Both the position numbers and the translations under genes were made by a program. From contig NZ_QJSD01000003.1 of NCBI RefSeq assembly GCF_003313245.1, positions 186,001-250,000 of the forward strand: a stretch of 64,000 bases of DNA, in the 5' to 3' direction. Below are positions 20,498 through 28,872 of the stretch, one piece after another; position 1 is the first letter of the stretch; each line of letters starts with the position of its first letter. The notes beneath the pieces are model-generated. The model was not told the DNA's origin. It saw nothing but the letters and a program-made list of their open reading frames with translations, and did not search any database. The stretch is from Primorskyibacter marinus. Its GTDB lineage: Bacteria > Pseudomonadota > Alphaproteobacteria > Rhodobacterales > Rhodobacteraceae.

Positions 20498-20509
20498 GAT
20501 GCTGACGGA

Positions 20510-20567
20510 TTGCGGCACCCTGCCTTGCATGTGGCACGCGGGGTGCCTTGTACCTGTTGTGCCGCAA
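20510..20567 (+). other. Second structured segment downstream of sdhB
   Basis: An outer stem TTGCGGCAC (20510-20518) with GTGCCGCAA (20559-20567) can enclose an inner hairpin GGCAC/GTGCC (20533-20547). Alternatively GGCACCC (20514-20520) can pair with GGGTGCC (20541-20547), excluding the outer stem. Two mutually exclusive folds ahead of the small gene at 20726 could be regulatory, but could be chance in GC-rich DNA. Confidence 0.35.
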
Positions 20568-20725
20568 ATGCGCGCTATGCGTGTCAAAGCCCGAAATTAC
20601 ATCATAAAACGGGGCCGCCTTGCAGCCACGGCATGGCGGGGCTGTTCTTTTGGCCGATGCGCTTTGATGGCCGAATGCGCATATAGCGTGGCAAGGGAGA
20701 GCATGAGTAAGGCACAGAGGCACAC

Positions 20726-20917
20726 ATGTCACAAACAGCAAACACCCCAACCCGCAGCGCACAGGACGCGCTAAAGCACCTTGAGCAATCGCTGGCCTAT
20801 TATTCCCCCGAACCGCAGACCGAGACCCAGCCTGCGGCACGGGCCCAGCCAAAGCCTGCATATGACGCTTTCGCTGCACGGCTGGCGTCATGGTTTTCGG
20901 CCTACAAGGCTGCCTGA
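20726..20917 (+). CDS. Small hypothetical protein
   Basis: 63 residues, not assigned to a named family. The N-terminal half is a soluble helix-like segment (SAQDALKHLEQSLAYYSPEP), a Gln/Pro/Ala-rich linker follows, and the C-terminus AFAARLASWFSAYKAA is an amphipathic aromatic helix that might touch a membrane or partner. A purine-rich AAGGCACAGAGG precedes ATG. Coding-like composition and lack of overlap with other genes support it, but I cannot prove expression. Confidence 0.55.
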   Translation: MSQTANTPTRSAQDALKHLEQSLAYYSPEPQTETQPAARAQPKPAYDAFAARLASWFSAYKAA

Positions 20918-21011
20918 GCCGTTGCCTTGATCCGGCGCGCCGCCTAAGTCCTGTACCAGGAGGTCAGGTTGTGGCGGGCGCATACAAAACACACGGAAGG
21001 CGACGACAGGC

Positions 21012-21203
21012 ATGGTGATCGTACTCGGCCTGATCGTCGCATTCATCCTCGTGGCGCTGTTTTCCAATCGCGCGACACGGGGCTGTCGGTGGCGGGAATA
21101 TCCCGGAGAGGACCACAGCGTCTGGCGCTGCGCATTCTGCGGAGAGCAGACCACCGGCCCGCGTGGAAAACCGCCGAAACTCTGTTTGCGTCCGCGTGAC
21201 TGA
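21012..21203 (+). CDS. Small membrane protein with a CxxC motif
   Basis: 63 residues. A single N-terminal transmembrane helix (VIVLGLIVAFILVALF, about residues 2-17) is followed by a short soluble tail with cysteines at CRW and a CAFCGEQTTGP zinc-ribbon-like motif and then a basic C-terminus. It may bind zinc on the cytoplasmic face. No function is known to me. An AGG-containing sequence stands close upstream of the ATG. A dispersed repeat element follows 28 bases after its stop. Confidence 0.55.
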   Translation: MVIVLGLIVAFILVALFSNRATRGCRWREYPGEDHSVWRCAFCGEQTTGPRGKPPKLCLRPRD

Positions 21204-21231
21204 GCATTGCTTGCCGGATGTGGCCGATGTC

Positions 21232-21284
21232 GGAGCGAGGGGCCAGCCCCTCGCGCTCCCCGGAGTATTTTTGCCAAGAAGAAG
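21232..21284. repeat. Dispersed hairpin-plus-tail element, copy B
   Basis: Hairpin GCGAGGGGC-CA-GCCCCTCGC, 9 bp perfect, within an outer GGAGC/GCTCC, then the tail GGAGTATTTTTGCC-AAGAAGAAG. All 53 bases are identical to copy C at 45706-45758. It lies in the gap between a small membrane protein gene and the DUF1989 gene. Confidence 0.85.
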
Positions 21285-21369
21285 TTGGAACGGGACGGGG
21301 CGATAGTGTCGGGGGCTGTCTGTTATAGATTGCCTGACAAGGGTGGTATGTCTTGTTCCGGAGGCCGAA

Positions 21370-22215
21370 ATGTCGAAAATACCTGAAGATGCCGCAGAGC
21401 GCCGCGCCATTGCGCCGGTGATCTGCTATCCGGTCGAGACGCTGCCTGCGCCCGATCTGGGGTTGTACCGCGCGGCGCGGGCCGGGGCGCGAAAACTGGC
21501 CGAGTGGCGCGTGCCGCCAAGAGAGGCATCGGATTTCAGCGTTTCAGCCGGGCAATTCTTTCGGATCAGCTGTATCGAAGGGCCGCAGGTCGGCGATCTG
21601 AACCTGTGGAACGCCGATGATCTGGCCGAGCGGTTTTATTCCGGCAAGACGCGGGCGCTGCATGGCACGCATGTGACCGAAGGCCATCGGCTGTGGTCGT
21701 CTTTTCCGGCGCTGCGCCCGATGGCGACGGTGGTGACGGACAGTCTGGCCTGGTACGGTGTGGATGCGTTTGGGGGTCGGGTGCATGACGTCATTGGTAC
21801 GCGCTGCGATCCTTATACCGGCACTCTTTTATCGGGAGCGCAGTATCATCACTGCTGCCATTCCAACCTGACGCGCGCCGTGGCGGATGCGCGCGGTATG
21901 ACATTGGAGGATGCCGAGACGCATGTCCACGATGTGCTCAACGTGTTCATGTGCACCGGCTTCACGCGCGACACCGGACAGTATTTCATGAAGGCCAGCC
22001 CGGTGCGGCCCGGCGATCATCTGGAGTTCTTTGCCGAGATTGATCTTCTGGGCGCGCTCAGCGCCTGTCCCGGCGGTGATTGCGGCGATAAGCATTCAAG
22101 CGACGCTGCCACCTGCCACCCGCTTCTGGTCGAGGTCTTTGCGCCGGAAGACGGGGCATTGCAGGGCTGGGTGCCGCCCGCGCGCAACGGATATGACCGC
22201 AGTCACGGGCGGTAG
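21370..22215 (+). CDS. DUF1989 (urea carboxylase-associated family) protein
   Basis: 281 residues, matching the DUF1989 family whose members often neighbour urea amidolyase or urea carboxylase genes; no such genes are near here. Conserved features include the N-terminal SAGQFFRISCIEGPQVGDLN block, a His-rich segment YHHCCHSN near residue 160, and a cysteine pair in ACPGGDCGDKH near the C-terminus that could bind metal. Start ATG 21370 has GGAGG 5 bases upstream. The biochemical role in this organism is unknown. Confidence 0.8.
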   Translation: MSKIPEDAAERRAIAPVICYPVETLPAPDLGLYRAARAGARKLAEWRVPPREASDFSVSAGQFFRISCIEGPQVGDLNLWNADDLAERFYSGKTRALHGTHVTEGHRLWSSFPALRPMATVVTDSLAWYGVDAFGGRVHDVIGTRCDPYTGTLLSGAQYHHCCHSNLTRAVADARGMTLEDAETHVHDVLNVFMCTGFTRDTGQYFMKASPVRPGDHLEFFAEIDLLGALSACPGGDCGDKHSSDAATCHPLLVEVFAPEDGALQGWVPPARNGYDRSHGR

Positions 22216-22227
22216 ATCGAGGAGCCG

Positions 22228-22932
22228 TCAGGCGAAGGCGGATTCCAGCGCGATTTCGACCATATCGCCAAAGGATTTCTCGCGGTCCTCCGAAGGCAGC
22301 GCCTCGCCGGTCAGCAGGTGGTCGCTGACCGTCAGCACCGCCAATGCGCGCGCGCCGTGCCGGGCGGCAACATTGTAAAGTTCCGCCGCTTCCATCTCGA
22401 CCCCCAGAATACCGTGGCGGGTCATCTGTTCATTCAGGTCGGGCCGTTCGTCATAGAAGACATCGGCCGAATATATTCCGCCGACATGGGTCGTGACGCC
22501 TTTGGCTTCGGCCGCCGCAACAGCCGCGCGCAGCAATGACCAATCCGCACAGGGCGCGAAATTCAATTCGCGAAAGATCCCGCGCGACGGTGTTGATACG
22601 GAACTCGCGGTCATGGCCACGATAACATCGCGGATGCCGACGCTTTTCTGCATTCCCCCGCAGGAACCGATACGGATCAGCGTCTTTGCATTGTAATCGC
22701 GGATCAGCTCATTGGCATAGATTGACAGCGAGGGCATTCCCATACCAGAGCCGTGAATCGTCACCTCATTGCCGCGCCATGTGCCGGTAAAGCCCAGCAT
22801 CCCGCGAACTTCATTGACCAGTCGCGGAGAGTCCAGAAATGTTTCCGCCGCCCATTTCGCGCGATATGGATCGCCCGGCATAAGCACTGTTTCCGCAATG
22901 TCACCGGGTTTGGCACCGATATGGATTGTCAT
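22228..22932 (-). CDS. deoD: Purine nucleoside phosphorylase, DeoD type
   Basis: Hexameric-type purine nucleoside phosphorylase, 234 residues, standard length. It cleaves purine (deoxy)nucleosides with phosphate to the base and pentose-1-phosphate. Family blocks are the N-terminal [22 protein letters not shown] with the phosphate-binding Gly/Arg residues, the central GSGMGMPS and RIGSCGG segments, and the ribose-binding EMEAAELY near residue 178. The catalytic aspartate follows in [10 protein letters not shown]. The BMP-type transporter at 38939-43732 could supply its nucleoside substrates, although it is far away. Confidence 0.94.
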   Translation of the reverse strand: MTIHIGAKPGDIAETVLMPGDPYRAKWAAETFLDSPRLVNEVRGMLGFTGTWRGNEVTIHGSGMGMPSLSIYANELIRDYNAKTLIRIGSCGGMQKSVGIRDVIVAMTASSVSTPSRGIFRELNFAPCADWSLLRAAVAAAEAKGVTTHVGGIYSADVFYDERPDLNEQMTRHGILGVEMEAAELYNVAARHGARALAVLTVSDHLLTGEALPSEDREKSFGDMVEIALESAFA

Positions 22933-22953
22933 CTGTCTTGCGTCCTTGCCGGG

Positions 22954-23268
22954 TCAGAGTGCGAGGTCTTCCAAAGGCTTTCCCGCATCCAGATGAACGA
23001 CAACCCAATTCGGCTTGCGCCCGCGCCCGGTCCAGGTTTGGCTGGGATCTTCGGGGTTCACGAATTTCGGGGCACCTTTGGTTTTCTTGCTGTTTGCAGT
23101 GGCGGTATTCAGTTCGCTCAGGGAGAACCCGAATTCCTTTGCCGCGTCTTCAGCCGCTTTCAGCGCTTCGGCCCTGCGGCGGGTTTCAAGCGTATCAAGG
23201 GCTTTATCGACATTCTTTCTCAAGGCCGTCAGTTCCTGGCGGGACAGTGCGGACAAATCAATAGTCAT
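22954..23268 (-). CDS. H-NS family DNA-binding protein
   Basis: 104 residues with the H-NS architecture: an N-terminal helical oligomerisation region (SRQELTALRKNVDKALDTLE) and a C-terminal DNA-binding loop seen as WTGRGRKPNWV near residues 77-87, the family hallmark. Such proteins bind A+T-rich DNA and silence or tune genes; Rhodobacter HvrA and Spb are relatives. I use ATG 23268, preceded by GGAGAGAAG; a longer open frame to 23340 lacks support. It shares a minus-strand orientation with ecm and deoD. Confidence 0.9.
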   Translation of the reverse strand: MTIDLSALSRQELTALRKNVDKALDTLETRRRAEALKAAEDAAKEFGFSLSELNTATANSKKTKGAPKFVNPEDPSQTWTGRGRKPNWVVVHLDAGKPLEDLAL

Positions 23269-23369
23269 TCTTCTCTCCGTCTTTTTGGAGATGAATAAAA
23301 AGATTGGCTTAACAGAATACAAGAGCACATTTTGTGTCATCTCCCCGCTACCGCTATGAGTCTAGCCCG

Positions 23370-23411
23370 AAAAAAATGGCCGACACATCCAAAAGGAGAT
23401 GTCGGCCAAAG
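23370..23411 (-). terminator. Intrinsic terminator of ecm
   Basis: Stem TGGCCGACA (23377-23385) with TGTCGGCCA (23400-23408), extended by an imperfect inner stem (CC/GG) and an AAAA loop. On the minus strand it ends in a run of seven T. It begins about 36 bases past the ecm stop, the best intrinsic terminator in the window. Confidence 0.85.
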
Positions 23412-23446
23412 AGATAACAATTATAGGCTGATTTTCGCCGATATGC

Positions 23447-25423
23447 CTATTCGGCGGCAACGGCTTCAGGATCTACCAAGGTCACTATATCCTGCATGAT
23501 CGTATTCAATTCGAAATCTTTTGGCGTATAGACACGGGTCACGCCCATTTCCAAAAGGCGGCGGGCGTCATCAGTGGGAATAATGCCGCCAACAATAATC
23601 GGAATATCGCCAAGCCCTGCGGCCTGCATGCGCACGATCAGATCCTCGACCAGCGGGATATGGCTGCCCGACAGGATCGACAGGCCCACCACATGCGCGC
23701 CGTCCTGTGCCGCCTCGACAATCTGTTCCGGCGTCAGGCGGATGCCCTCATAGTCGATTTCCATGCCGCAATCGCGGGCGCGGAATGCGATCTGCTCGGC
23801 CCCGTTGGAATGCCCGTCCAGCCCCGGCTTGCCGACCAGGAAACGCAGCCGCTTGCCCAGCCGGTCGCTGACCGCATCCACGGCGGCGCGCAGCTCGTCC
23901 AGCCCCTCAATGCGGTTGCTGACCGACCGCGACACGCCTGTCGGCCCGCGATATTCGCCATGTACGGCGCGCATCTGCTGTGCCCATTCGCCGGTGGTGA
24001 CACCTGCCTTGGCGGCGGCAATCGACGGCACCATGATATTGCGGCCCTCGCGCGCGGCGGTGCGCAGATCGGCCAGCGCCTTTTCCACAGCACCGGCATC
24101 CCGTTCGGCACGCCAGAGGGCCAGCCGGTCAATCTGTTCCTGTTCCACCGCCGGATCGACAACCATGATGCCGCCGTCTTCGTCCATCAACGGGCTGGGT
24201 TCGGTTTGTGTCCAGCGGTTCACACCCACAACCACGGTTTCATTCCGTTCAATCCGGTTCACCCGTTCGGCGTTTGATTCCACCAGACGCGATTTCATGT
24301 ACTCAATCGCCCCGATTGCGCCGCCCATACTGTCGATATTGGCCAGCTCTGCCCGCGCGCCCTCTTTCAGCGCCTCGACTTTGCGTTCAACTGCCGGGTT
24401 GCCCTCGAACAGATCGTCATATTCCAGAAGATCGGTTTCATAGGCCATGATCTGTTGCATGCGCATTGACCATTGCTGATCCCACGGACGGGGCAGGCCG
24501 AGCGCCTCGTTCCAGGCAGGCAGTTGCACGGCGCGGGCGCGTGCATCCTTTGACAGGGTGACGGCCAGCATCTCGATCAGGATACGGTAGACGTTGTTTT
24601 CCGGCTGCTGTTCGGTCAGACCAAGCGAGTTTACCTGCACGCCATAGCGGAAGCGGCGGAATTTCGGGTTCTCGACGCCGTAGCGGTCCAGCAGGATCTC
24701 GTCCCACAGATCGACAAAAGCGCGCATCTTGCACATCTCGGTCACGAACCGAATACCTGCATTCACGAAAAACGAAATCCGCCCGCAGAGCGCCGGGAAA
24801 TCCGCCGCCGGAACCCGTGTTTTCAATTCGTCCAATACGGCAACGGCCGTGGCCAGCGCGAACGACAATTCCTGTTCCGGCGTCGCACCCGCCTCTTGCA
24901 GGTGATAGGAACACACGTTCATCGGGTTCCATTTCGGCACATGGGTGTAGCAGTATTCCGCAACATCGCCGATCATCTTCAGCGACGGTTTTGGTGGGCA
25001 TATATATGTGCCGCGCGACAGGTATTCCTTTATCAGGTCGTTCTGCACCGTGCCTTGCAGCTTCGACACATCCGCGCCCTGCTGTTCGGCCACCGCGATA
25101 TACAGCGCCAGCAGCCACGGTGCCGTCGCGTTGATCGTCATCGAGGTGTTCATCTGCTCCAGCGGGATCTGGTCGAACAGCGCCGCCATATCGCCAAGGT
25201 GGCTGACCGGCACGCCGACCTTGCCAACCTCGCCGCGCGCCAACACATGATCGCTGTCATAGCCTGTCTGTGTCGGCAGATCGAACGCCACCGAAAGGCC
25301 GGTCTGGCCGCGCGAAAGGTTAGATCGGTACAACTCGTTCGAGGCCTTGGCGGTAGAGTGGCCGGCATAGGTGCGGATCAGCCAGGGTTTGTCCTTCGGG
25401 CGATCAGTCGGCTTATCGGTCAT
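23447..25423 (-). CDS. ecm: Ethylmalonyl-CoA mutase
   Basis: Coenzyme-B12-dependent mutase converting (2R)-ethylmalonyl-CoA to (2S)-methylsuccinyl-CoA, 658 residues. The N-terminal TIM-barrel half begins KPWLIRTYAGHSTAKASNELYR, diagnostic of this subfamily. The C-terminal B12-binding domain has the GLDGHSNGAEQ base-off motif (DxHxxG) near residue 543 and VGLSILSGSH near 585. Shorter and distinct from methylmalonyl-CoA mutase. Proximity to ccr, mch and mcl2 supports the assignment. It is divergent from the PlsB-like gene at 25646. Confidence 0.95.
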   Translation of the reverse strand: MTDKPTDRPKDKPWLIRTYAGHSTAKASNELYRSNLSRGQTGLSVAFDLPTQTGYDSDHVLARGEVGKVGVPVSHLGDMAALFDQIPLEQMNTSMTINATAPWLLALYIAVAEQQGADVSKLQGTVQNDLIKEYLSRGTYICPPKPSLKMIGDVAEYCYTHVPKWNPMNVCSYHLQEAGATPEQELSFALATAVAVLDELKTRVPAADFPALCGRISFFVNAGIRFVTEMCKMRAFVDLWDEILLDRYGVENPKFRRFRYGVQVNSLGLTEQQPENNVYRILIEMLAVTLSKDARARAVQLPAWNEALGLPRPWDQQWSMRMQQIMAYETDLLEYDDLFEGNPAVERKVEALKEGARAELANIDSMGGAIGAIEYMKSRLVESNAERVNRIERNETVVVGVNRWTQTEPSPLMDEDGGIMVVDPAVEQEQIDRLALWRAERDAGAVEKALADLRTAAREGRNIMVPSIAAAKAGVTTGEWAQQMRAVHGEYRGPTGVSRSVSNRIEGLDELRAAVDAVSDRLGKRLRFLVGKPGLDGHSNGAEQIAFRARDCGMEIDYEGIRLTPEQIVEAAQDGAHVVGLSILSGSHIPLVEDLIVRMQAAGLGDIPIIVGGIIPTDDARRLLEMGVTRVYTPKDFELNTIMQDIVTLVDPEAVAAE

Positions 25424-25546
25424 GCTTGATCCTCGCGTTTCGGGCGTCGCAAATTAAGCGCGTAACATTATTTCGTCAAAGGATGGTTATGCGAAACTTT
25501 ATGGCAATGTCAATTCGCCGCGCCGCGGCATCATGCGAATTTTGGG

Positions 25547-25573
25547 CTTTTGTACGTTTCAAAGGTACAAAAA
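25547..25573. promoter_or_regulatory. Palindrome in the ecm upstream gap
   Basis: CTTTTGTAC (25547-25555) and GTACAAAAAG (from 25565) form an inverted repeat with a 9-base spacer, in the 222-base gap between divergent ecm and the PlsB-like gene. Nine bp of dyad in an A+T-rich stretch suggests an operator for ecm, but the regulator is unknown. It does not match the TTTGCAAA sites of ScfR-type regulators. Confidence 0.5.
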
Positions 25574-25645
25574 GCACAAAAGGCCCGAAACGCGGGCGCT
25601 ATCTACGGGCTTGCCCTGTGACGCCGGGCCTGCAACTTTGCCAAC

Positions 25646-27019
25646 ATGACGCGCATTGTCGTGCTGCCGCTATGGCTTTTTCTGTTGATCCTCCTGTTCG
25701 CGGCCGTCACCGCGGCAAGCCATCTGCTGTTTCCGTCTGTGCGCTGGTTCTTGCGGCGGCGGATGGAACGCGCCGTTTCCAAATTAAATCAACGGCTTGC
25801 GCGTCCGATTGAGCCGTTCAAACTGCTGCGCCGCACGGATGCGATAAAGCGTCTGATCTACGATCCCGAAGTCACCAAAGCAATTGTCGAACATGCCCGT
25901 GATACCGGCGAAAGAGAGGACGTCGCCTTTCAACGGGCCACCCGTTATGCACATGAAATCATTCCATCTTTTTCGGCATTCGCCTATTTCAGCATAGGCA
26001 TTCGCGCCGCGCGATGGCTGTCCAACGCCATCTACAACGTCCGTGTCGGGCAGTTCGACGAGGCGACGTTTCACAGTATCGACAGAGAATCGACGATTGT
26101 GTATGTCATCAACCACCGTTCCAACATGGATTATGTGCTGGTGACATATCTCGCCGCGCAACAATCCACGCTCAGCTATGCGGTTGGCGAATGGGCGCGG
26201 ATCTGGCCTTTATCGTGGCTTATCAAAAGCATGGGTGCCTATTTCGTCCGCCGCAGGTCGCGCAATGCGCTTTATCGCAAGGTCATGGCCCGCTATGTGC
26301 AGATGGCGACGCAAGCCGGCGTCACCCAAGCGATATTTCCCGAAGGTGGCCTTAGCCTGACCGGCGCGCCGGCGCAGCCGAAACTGGGACTTCTAAGTTA
26401 TATATCAGGGGCTTACGATCCTGATGGGCGCGATGTCGTCTTTGTGCCGGTGGCCCTGAACTATGACCGTGTGCTTGAAGATACCATTCTTGTTGCGGCA
26501 AATCGGTCCGGCGAGCGTCGGTTCCGCGCCAAGCTGTGGGAGATCGGCGGCTTCATTCTGCGGCAGGTCTGGCGCAAGCTGCGCGGACGGCTCAAACCAT
26601 TTGGCAATGCCGTGGTGAATTTTGGCAAGCCATTGTCCATGCGGGATTATCTGACGCAGGAAGGTGCACAGAATACCGACGAGCTGGCCGAGATATTGAT
26701 GGAACGTATCGCCCGCGCCGTCCCGATCCTGCCCATTCCCGCGATCTCGACCTGCCTTCTTGCGCATCCGCACAGCCGCGACGAATTGATCTCGGCGATC
26801 TCCACCATGCTGAAGGTCGAGCATGATGCGGACATTGGTTTATCGTCAGAAAACCTTCACGAAGAGGTGGATCTGGCACTTGAGCAATTGCTCGGCCGCA
26901 AACTGATCGACCTTCAGGGAAACCAATTCACCCCAACCCCCGACAGCATTGACATCCTTCGGTTCTACGCGAATTCCATCGCGCATCTGGTGCCTGCTGA
27001 CGCTGCGGCTGCACAGTAG
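25646..27019 (+). CDS. PlsB-like glycerol-3-phosphate acyltransferase
   Basis: 457 residues with an N-terminal transmembrane helix (about 6-26) and the acyltransferase boxes of the GPAT/DHAPAT branch: HRSNMD (HX4D) near residue 157 and FPEGGLSLTG near residue 232. Expected to put the first acyl group on glycerol-3-phosphate at the inner membrane. The protein is about half the length of E. coli PlsB but keeps the PlsB-style EGG box. It lies between ecm and ccr; whether it has any link to the ethylmalonyl-CoA pathway is unclear. Confidence 0.83.
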   Translation: MTRIVVLPLWLFLLILLFAAVTAASHLLFPSVRWFLRRRMERAVSKLNQRLARPIEPFKLLRRTDAIKRLIYDPEVTKAIVEHARDTGEREDVAFQRATRYAHEIIPSFSAFAYFSIGIRAARWLSNAIYNVRVGQFDEATFHSIDRESTIVYVINHRSNMDYVLVTYLAAQQSTLSYAVGEWARIWPLSWLIKSMGAYFVRRRSRNALYRKVMARYVQMATQAGVTQAIFPEGGLSLTGAPAQPKLGLLSYISGAYDPDGRDVVFVPVALNYDRVLEDTILVAANRSGERRFRAKLWEIGGFILRQVWRKLRGRLKPFGNAVVNFGKPLSMRDYLTQEGAQNTDELAEILMERIARAVPILPIPAISTCLLAHPHSRDELISAISTMLKVEHDADIGLSSENLHEEVDLALEQLLGRKLIDLQGNQFTPTPDSIDILRFYANSIAHLVPADAAAAQ

Positions 27020-27154
27020 TTTCTGCGTTGGCTCGGTCATAAAGTTCCAAAATATACGCTAATGTTGTTGCATAATTTCGCGAAGGCCGATATTTCCGTG
27101 GAGACGCCGCGATTCTGCATTGCGGCACGGATATCAGCAGCGAAGGAGGCTCAC

Positions 27155-28441
27155 ATGGCTCTGGATACACAAAGCGGCATTGCGGCCTACGATGCCCCGG
27201 AAAAAGATCTGTATGAAGTCGGCGAAATGCCCCCGATGGGCTATGTGCCCAAGCAGATGTACGCGTGGAATATCCGTCGCGAACGTCATGGTGAGCCCGA
27301 CGTGTCGTTCCAGCAGGAAGTCGTGGACACATGGCAAATCGACAGCCATGAGGTGCTGGTTCTGGTGATGGCAGCGGGCGTCAACTATAACGGCGTCTGG
27401 GCCGGACTAGGTCAGCCCATCAGCCCGTTCGACGTGCACAAGCAGGATTATCATATCGCGGGATCCGACGCCTCCGGCATCGTTTGGGCGGTGGGCGACA
27501 AGGTGAACACCTGGAAAGTCGGCGACGAGGTCGTGATCCATTGTAACCAGGATGATGGCGACGACGAGGAATGCAACGGTGGCGACCCGATGTTCTCGCC
27601 CACGCAGCGGATCTGGGGCTACGAGACCGGCGATGGATCCTTCGCGCAGTTCACCCGTGTGCAGGCGCAGCAGTTGATGCCGCGCCCCAAGCACCTGACC
27701 TGGGAAGAAAGCGCCTGCTACACGCTGACGCTGGCCACCGCATACCGGATGCTGTTCGGTCACCATCCGCACGAGCTTAAGCCCGGTCAGAATGTGCTGG
27801 TCTGGGGCGCGTCTGGCGGTCTTGGTTCTTACGCGATCCAGCTTGCCAACACTGCCGGTGCCAACGCGATCGGCGTGATCTCTGACGAAAGCAAGCGGCA
27901 GTTCGTCATGGACCAGGGTGCCAAGGGCGTCATCAATCGCAAGGACTTCAAATGCTGGGGACAATTGCCGACGGTGAACAGCCCCGAGTATAATGAATGG
28001 CTGAAAGAGGCGCGCAAGTTCGGCAAGGCAATCTGGGAAATCACCGGCAAAGGCGTCAGCGTCGACATGGTGTTCGAACATCCGGGCGAAGCGACTTTCC
28101 CGGTCTCGACCCTTGTGGTCAAGAAGGGCGGCATCGTCGTGATTTGTGCGGGCACCTCTGGTTTCAACTGCACGTTCGACGTGCGGTACATGTGGATGCA
28201 TCAGAAGCGTTTGCAGGGCTCGCATTTCGCCAATCTCAAACAGGCTGCGTCAGCGAACCGTCTGATGATCGATCGCCGCCTTGATCCTTGCATGTCCGAA
28301 GTGTTCCCCTGGGATGAGATTCCCGGCGCGCATATGAAGATGCTCCGCAATGAGCACAAACCCGGCAACATGGCTGTTCTGGTGCAGGCACCGCGCACCG
28401 GTTTGCGTACCTTCGAAGAAGCGCTCGCCGCCAAAGGCTGA
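27155..28441 (+). CDS. ccr: Crotonyl-CoA carboxylase/reductase
   Basis: NADPH-dependent reductive carboxylation of crotonyl-CoA to (2S)-ethylmalonyl-CoA, the key enzyme of the ethylmalonyl-CoA pathway. It has 428 residues of the MDR fold. The N-terminal EVGEMPPMGYVPKQMYAWNI block is specific to Ccr. The nucleotide fold is VWGASGGLGSYAIQLA near residue 221, and the CO2-pocket residues are in keeping with NHxxE-type Ccr sequences. ATG 27155 follows AAGGAGG, which fixes the start. A strong hairpin terminator at 28467 ends the gene. Confidence 0.96.
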   Translation: MALDTQSGIAAYDAPEKDLYEVGEMPPMGYVPKQMYAWNIRRERHGEPDVSFQQEVVDTWQIDSHEVLVLVMAAGVNYNGVWAGLGQPISPFDVHKQDYHIAGSDASGIVWAVGDKVNTWKVGDEVVIHCNQDDGDDEECNGGDPMFSPTQRIWGYETGDGSFAQFTRVQAQQLMPRPKHLTWEESACYTLTLATAYRMLFGHHPHELKPGQNVLVWGASGGLGSYAIQLANTAGANAIGVISDESKRQFVMDQGAKGVINRKDFKCWGQLPTVNSPEYNEWLKEARKFGKAIWEITGKGVSVDMVFEHPGEATFPVSTLVVKKGGIVVICAGTSGFNCTFDVRYMWMHQKRLQGSHFANLKQAASANRLMIDRRLDPCMSEVFPWDEIPGAHMKMLRNEHKPGNMAVLVQAPRTGLRTFEEALAAKG

Positions 28442-28466
28442 ACTATCGGTCTTCGGACCGACAATA

Positions 28467-28512
28467 ATCGCCCGCGAATCGGCTGCTGCCGTCGCGGGCG
28501 ATTCGCGTTTTT
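28467..28512 (+). terminator. Intrinsic terminator of ccr
   Basis: Eleven-base-pair perfect stem ATCGCCCGCGA (28467-28477) with TCGCGGGCGAT (28492-28502), loop 14 nt, followed a few bases later by TTTTT. It starts 26 bases past the ccr stop and isolates ccr from the luxR unit. Confidence 0.8.
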
Positions 28513-28619
28513 GGGGGCCGGTGCTTGTCGTCCAGAGGGTTAGAATTTGCCGTCTCACCATTTTTGGGGAGTTGGAATTCGCGAATTTATTAACGTCAAT
28601 TGCTCGTGGTATAGTTGTG

Positions 28620-28635
28620 TTAACCTTTCATTAAC
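28620..28635 (+). promoter_or_regulatory. CtrA-type box upstream of the luxR unit
   Basis: TTAA (28620-28623), seven bases, then TTAAC (28631-28635), an exact match to the TTAA-N7-TTAAC consensus of the CtrA cell-cycle regulator of alphaproteobacteria. It lies 21 bases before the ATG of the small ORF that precedes luxR. Half-site TTAAC motifs also occur at 28590 and upstream of luxI (29535 and 29566). Confidence 0.6.
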
Positions 28636-28656
28636 TGGCGTAAAAGAGAGTCAACC

Positions 28657-28872
28657 ATGAACCACGACTGGATACTCGACGTACTCACGGATCTGACAAC
28701 TTTCGCCCAGTCAAACGGACTGGACGGACTGGCCCAACAACTGGACGATACCCAGAAGTTTGCGTTGGCAGAACTGGCGTCACGCGCGAAAGGGAAACCG
28801 ATTGGGCTATGCGGCAATGACGCAGCGGCTGGACACCATCCTGCACGGATTGGAGCAAGCCGATCAGCATGA
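28657..28872 (+). CDS. Small ORF overlapping the luxR start
   Basis: 71 residues, beginning MNHDWILDVLTDLTTFAQSN and continuing with a helical, soluble segment up to about residue 46 (LDDTQKFALAELASRAKG). The remaining C-terminus looks non-conserved and arises where the frame runs 56 bases into luxR. AGAGAG stands upstream. I recall similar small leader proteins before luxR in other roseobacters, but cannot verify this. It might be a translational coupler for luxR or a modulator of its product. Confidence 0.55.
   Translation: MNHDWILDVLTDLTTFAQSNGLDGLAQQLDDTQKFALAELASRAKGKPIGLCGNDAAAGHHPARIGASRSA

Noticed and set aside
27020-27154. ScfR-type TTTGCAAA site upstream of ccr
   Set aside because: Only loose resemblance (TTTCGCGAA near 27078); no pair of TTTGCAAA sites.
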